In this document: positions 61,538 through 64,000 of the stretch, piece by piece
Layout of the letters: the number at the start of each line of letters is the position of its first letter
Numbering within the stretch: the first letter of the stretch is position 1
Source: Epibacterium sp. Ofav1-8
Lineage (GTDB): Bacteria > Pseudomonadota > Alphaproteobacteria > Rhodobacterales > Rhodobacteraceae
Direction of reading: 5' to 3'
Length of the DNA stretch: 64,000 nt
Assembly (NCBI RefSeq): GCF_022348185.1
Contig: NZ_JAKRFD010000004.1
Span: 248,001-312,000, forward strand
Notes under the pieces: model-generated
What the model was told of the DNA's origin: nothing
Databases searched by the model: none
What the model saw: only the letters and a program-made list of their open reading frames with translations
Position numbers and translations under genes: made by a program

Positions 61538-62545
61538 CTAGAGACGGCACAACGGCGGACGCGGCCTGCCCTTTTCAGTTGCTGACGCGCCTTCGAACCA
61601 TCCGGCGCCAAGAGCGATCAAAAACACCTCAAATCCGATCCAGGCATTTTCAGGCTCGCGACCGGCCAACTGCGTCCAAAGCAGATGCGCGTCCCTGCCC
61701 ATCAGAGCGTCAGATACCTCATTCGTCGTATCGCAAGAGGTTTCCGCGCCGCGCGCCCTGACGAACCTGCCAAAATGCTGCTCCAGAATGGCATGACTGC
61801 GGGTGATCGCAGCCTGCTCCTCCGGCGTCCAGCATGCGGGCACCGTCAACATGAAACCGGGTGGGGTTGCGAGTAAGCTGTCAGAGAAAAACGTGATTTT
61901 CCCATCACTTAGACCTGCTGCGAAGAACTCCATCGCCATATGGAAGCTCTGGTCTTGCGACAAACCACGGCTTTCTACCAATTCTTCGATCAAAGCAGGT
62001 CCCCCCCCGGAAACGCAAAGAGGGCGTGTCTTATGCTCGGCGAGGGCATCCGGGTCTATGCCAACCTCGCGCAGCTCGTCAGCCGATATTCCTTCTTCCT
62101 GAAAATCACGCAACGACAAGCCCCGCTCACGAAGCGTTTCTGTCGTCTCAGGAGAATCTTGAAGGTACGCCAGCGAAGGCACCCACAAGTCTCGTCGGAA
62201 GGTGGCTTGAACCTCGGCACTGTTCAGCGTCAGCTCTGGAGTGACATCAGGAATACGGATCGTGCAGACCTCCGGGCCGAGCACAATCCAGTCGCCTTGT
62301 TTCTCTGCAGATCCGTCTGCCAGAAGCCGCGCGCCGAGGGCCGTCAGTGCGTCCCCGTCAAACCCCGCCGCCGTCGCAGCGCCCGCGCTATGCGGGCCGA
62401 TCACGCAGCCATCCCCCCCAAGGAAGGTCAACAGTGCCGCATCTTCTGTCTCCGGAGGGGGGGCACGATCCTGTGCCACTGCCGGAAGACCGCCTGCCAG
62501 AAGCAAGCATGTGAGTGTGGCCAGCTTCCGAGCAGATCTCCGCAT
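61538..62545 (-). CDS. secreted protein with decapeptide repeats, function unknown
   Basis: The 335-residue protein has a signal peptide (LATLTCLLLAGGLPAVAQ) and no domain I recognise. Residues 139-168 form three ten-residue repeats ending in F/L (RERGLSLRDF, QEEGISADEL, REVGIDPDAL), like helical AG-S-x-x-D-L-type repeats in other proteins. Five or more Cys lie in the mature part (CVIGPHS, EVCTIRI, PLCVSGG, PACWTPE, SCDTTNE), suggesting disulfides. It begins four bases after prfB and so is likely co-transcribed. Confidence 0.75.
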   Translation of the reverse strand: MRRSARKLATLTCLLLAGGLPAVAQDRAPPPETEDAALLTFLGGDGCVIGPHSAGAATAAGFDGDALTALGARLLADGSAEKQGDWIVLGPEVCTIRIPDVTPELTLNSAEVQATFRRDLWVPSLAYLQDSPETTETLRERGLSLRDFQEEGISADELREVGIDPDALAEHKTRPLCVSGGGPALIEELVESRGLSQDQSFHMAMEFFAAGLSDGKITFFSDSLLATPPGFMLTVPACWTPEEQAAITRSHAILEQHFGRFVRARGAETSCDTTNEVSDALMGRDAHLLWTQLAGREPENAWIGFEVFLIALGAGWFEGASATEKGRPRPPLCRL

Positions 62546-62549
62546 GGCG

Positions 62550-63680
62550 TCAGTCTTCGCCCTGGGCGTCGGCGCGGCTCTTGCCGGCCACCTTCATCGC
62601 AAGCGTTGCCGCCATAAACCCGTCGAGGTCACCATCCAGCACCCCTTTGGTGTCGGCGGTCTCATGGTTGGTGCGCAGGTCTTTGACCATCTGGTAAGGC
62701 TGCATCACATAGGAGCGGATCTGGTTGCCCCAGCCGGCGTCGCCCTTGGCCTCGTGCAGGGCGTTCACCTCGGCGTTGCGACGGTCGAGCTCCAGCTGAT
62801 AGAGCCGCGATTTCAGCGCCTTCATGGCGATGTCACGGTTCTGGTGCTGCGATTTCTCGGATGAGGTCACCACGATGCCTGTCGGTTCGTGGGTGATCCG
62901 CACCGCAGAGTCGGTGGTGTTGACGTGCTGACCACCTGCACCGGACGACCGATACGTGTCGATGCGGATGTCGGCCGGGTTGACCTCGATCTCGATATTG
63001 TCGTCGATCACCGGATAGGCGCCCACGGCGGCAAAGGATGTTTCGCGCGTGCCTTTACCAAAGGGCGAAATCCGCACCAACCGGTGGGTGCCGCTTTCGG
63101 ATTTCAGCCAGCCATAGGCGTTGTGGCCCTTGATCTGGTAGGTGGCGGATTTGATACCCGCCTCGGCACCGGCCTGCTCTTCCTGCAAGTCGACGGTAAA
63201 GCCCCGGCTCTCGGCCCAGCGCACATACATCCGCGCCAGCATCGACGCCCAGTCGCAGGCCTCGGTGCCGCCGGCGCCGGCCTTGATCTCCAGAAAGGCG
63301 TCATTGGGGTCGGTCTCGCCATCCAGAAGCGCTTCAAGTTCCTTCTTGGCGGCTTTTTCCTTCAGCGCCTTCAGGGTCTCCTCGGCGTCGGCGACGACTT
63401 CCTCGTCCTCTTCCATCTCGCCGAGTTCGATCAGTTCGACGCTGTCGTCGAGATCCTGTTTGATCGCCTTGTAGGTGTCGATCGCATCAACCAGAGACTG
63501 GCGATCCCGCATCAGTTTCTGCGCCGCTGCGGGATCATCCCAGAGGTTGGGATCCTCGACCCGCGCGTTGAATTCCTCCAGCCGGAATTCCGCCGTCTCC
63601 CAGTTCATCCGCTGGGCAAGCAGGTCGAGCGATTTTTCGATATCGGCCACGATGGTCTGGATCTCGGCGCGCATGGACAT
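62550..63680 (-). CDS. prfB: peptide chain release factor 2
   Basis: RF2 recognises UGA and UAA. The 376-residue protein has the SPF codon-recognition motif in LVRISPFGKG and the GGQ hydrolysis motif in SSGAGGQHVNTTDSAV. The frame is continuous from MSMRAEIQTIVADIEKSLD, with no internal stop in the region of the programmed +1 frameshift known from many bacteria, so this copy is not autoregulated by frameshifting. Confidence 0.97.
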   Translation of the reverse strand: MSMRAEIQTIVADIEKSLDLLAQRMNWETAEFRLEEFNARVEDPNLWDDPAAAQKLMRDRQSLVDAIDTYKAIKQDLDDSVELIELGEMEEDEEVVADAEETLKALKEKAAKKELEALLDGETDPNDAFLEIKAGAGGTEACDWASMLARMYVRWAESRGFTVDLQEEQAGAEAGIKSATYQIKGHNAYGWLKSESGTHRLVRISPFGKGTRETSFAAVGAYPVIDDNIEIEVNPADIRIDTYRSSGAGGQHVNTTDSAVRITHEPTGIVVTSSEKSQHQNRDIAMKALKSRLYQLELDRRNAEVNALHEAKGDAGWGNQIRSYVMQPYQMVKDLRTNHETADTKGVLDGDLDGFMAATLAMKVAGKSRADAQGED

Positions 63681-63787
63681 TCCTTGAAATCTTGTTTGAG
63701 AGTGGGTGATACCGCACGTCCGGGACCACTACAAGAGCGCGGGCAAGCGGGAACGCCCCCGCCTGCCCGACGCGCAAACCGGTTGTG

Positions 63788-64000
63788 TCAGTAAAGCCCG
63801 CCGGAGGAGACATCCCCAAAGGTGGCCTTGGGTCCAAGCACCGCCGTGCCACCGCTGGAGGTGGTGACCTGGCGACCGGACTCGGTGACTTCCTCGATAA
63901 GCGGCAGGTTCGATCCCATGCCAAAGCCGCCGTCATAGGTCAGACCAAAGATCGGCTCCTCGCCATCGCGGAAATACTCCGCCACCACATAGGCGCCGCT
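63788..64000 (-). CDS. mrcA: probable penicillin-binding protein 1A, C-terminal end
   Basis: Only the last 70 residues are in the window (AYVVAEYFRDGEEPIFGLTY, GMGSNLPLIEEVTESG, ending DVSSGGLY). The composition and the position just upstream of prfB match the C-terminus of PBP1A, a bifunctional peptidoglycan transglycosylase/transpeptidase, in related genomes. The catalytic domains lie outside the window, so the name is tentative. Confidence 0.6.
   Translation of the reverse strand, partial: SGAYVVAEYFRDGEEPIFGLTYDGGFGMGSNLPLIEEVTESGRQVTTSSGGTAVLGPKATFGDVSSGGLY

Noticed and set aside
62550-63680. Programmed +1 frameshift in prfB
   Set aside because: The frame is continuous over the expected site with no internal stop.
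1-64000. CRISPR arrays, prophage, insertion sequences, rRNA operons
   Set aside because: No spaced direct repeats, transposase or integrase motifs, or rRNA sequence was seen on either strand.

Overview
The window is about 64 kb of GC-rich chromosomal DNA from an alphaproteobacterium, almost certainly a member of the Rhodobacteraceae (Roseobacter group, Phaeobacter/Ruegeria-like). The evidence is gene order and protein type: rpmF-plsX-fabH-ihfA-merR, a DksA with a single zinc-finger cysteine, the tandem-domain dCTP deaminase, a dgt-yciI-argS-SPOR-nagZ-scpA-scpB string, bpt, and TRAP-type uptake. No phage, integrase, transposase, rRNA or CRISPR array was seen. No database search was run; names come from motif reading and recalled family knowledge.

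Layout. 0-6 kb: fatty-acid/phospholipid genes (DUF177, rpmF, plsX, fabH), then ihfA and a MerR-type regulator with an enormous disordered tail, then tRNA-Pro(GGG). 6-9.3 kb: dCTP deaminase and a divergent Lrp/MFS pair. 9.3-17 kb: housekeeping run on the minus strand (dgt, yciI, argS, SPOR protein, nagZ, scpA, scpB) with a divergent IscA/ErpA-type gene. 17.2-19.7 kb: a compact accessory operon made of a 73-residue peptide with three SSTC repeats, an uncharacterised 354-residue protein and an EamA exporter. This looks like a ribosomal-peptide biosynthesis unit and is the best candidate here for an undescribed system. 20-36 kb: xth, an FAD monooxygenase, dksA, MoxR/VWA genes, metalloprotease M48, a luciferase-like oxidoreductase, a PIN protein, an rRNA methyltransferase and glnE.

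37.2-44.5 kb is an exopolysaccharide island: UDP-xylose synthase, a GalE-type epimerase, a cellulose-synthase-like GT2, two secreted glycoside hydrolases (GH26-like and GH128/Asl1-like) and small secreted proteins, preceded by a 1.1 kb non-coding region. 44.6-47.1 kb holds DUF2852, RDD, bpt and a VOC protein with a probable CTG start. 47.2-54.2 kb is a TRAP transporter (dctP, dctQ, an oversized dctM) divergent from a Cache histidine kinase and LuxR-type regulator. 54.6-57.2 kb is ilvB-ilvH with a leader peptide and attenuator. The right end has a degenerate cold-shock-like protein, an HTH regulator, DUF2189, an amidase, a secreted decapeptide-repeat protein, prfB and the tail of a probable PBP1A.

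Scattered through the window are GC-rich palindromic interspersed elements: four copies of one type and two of another. One copy of the second type lies in frame inside nagZ.
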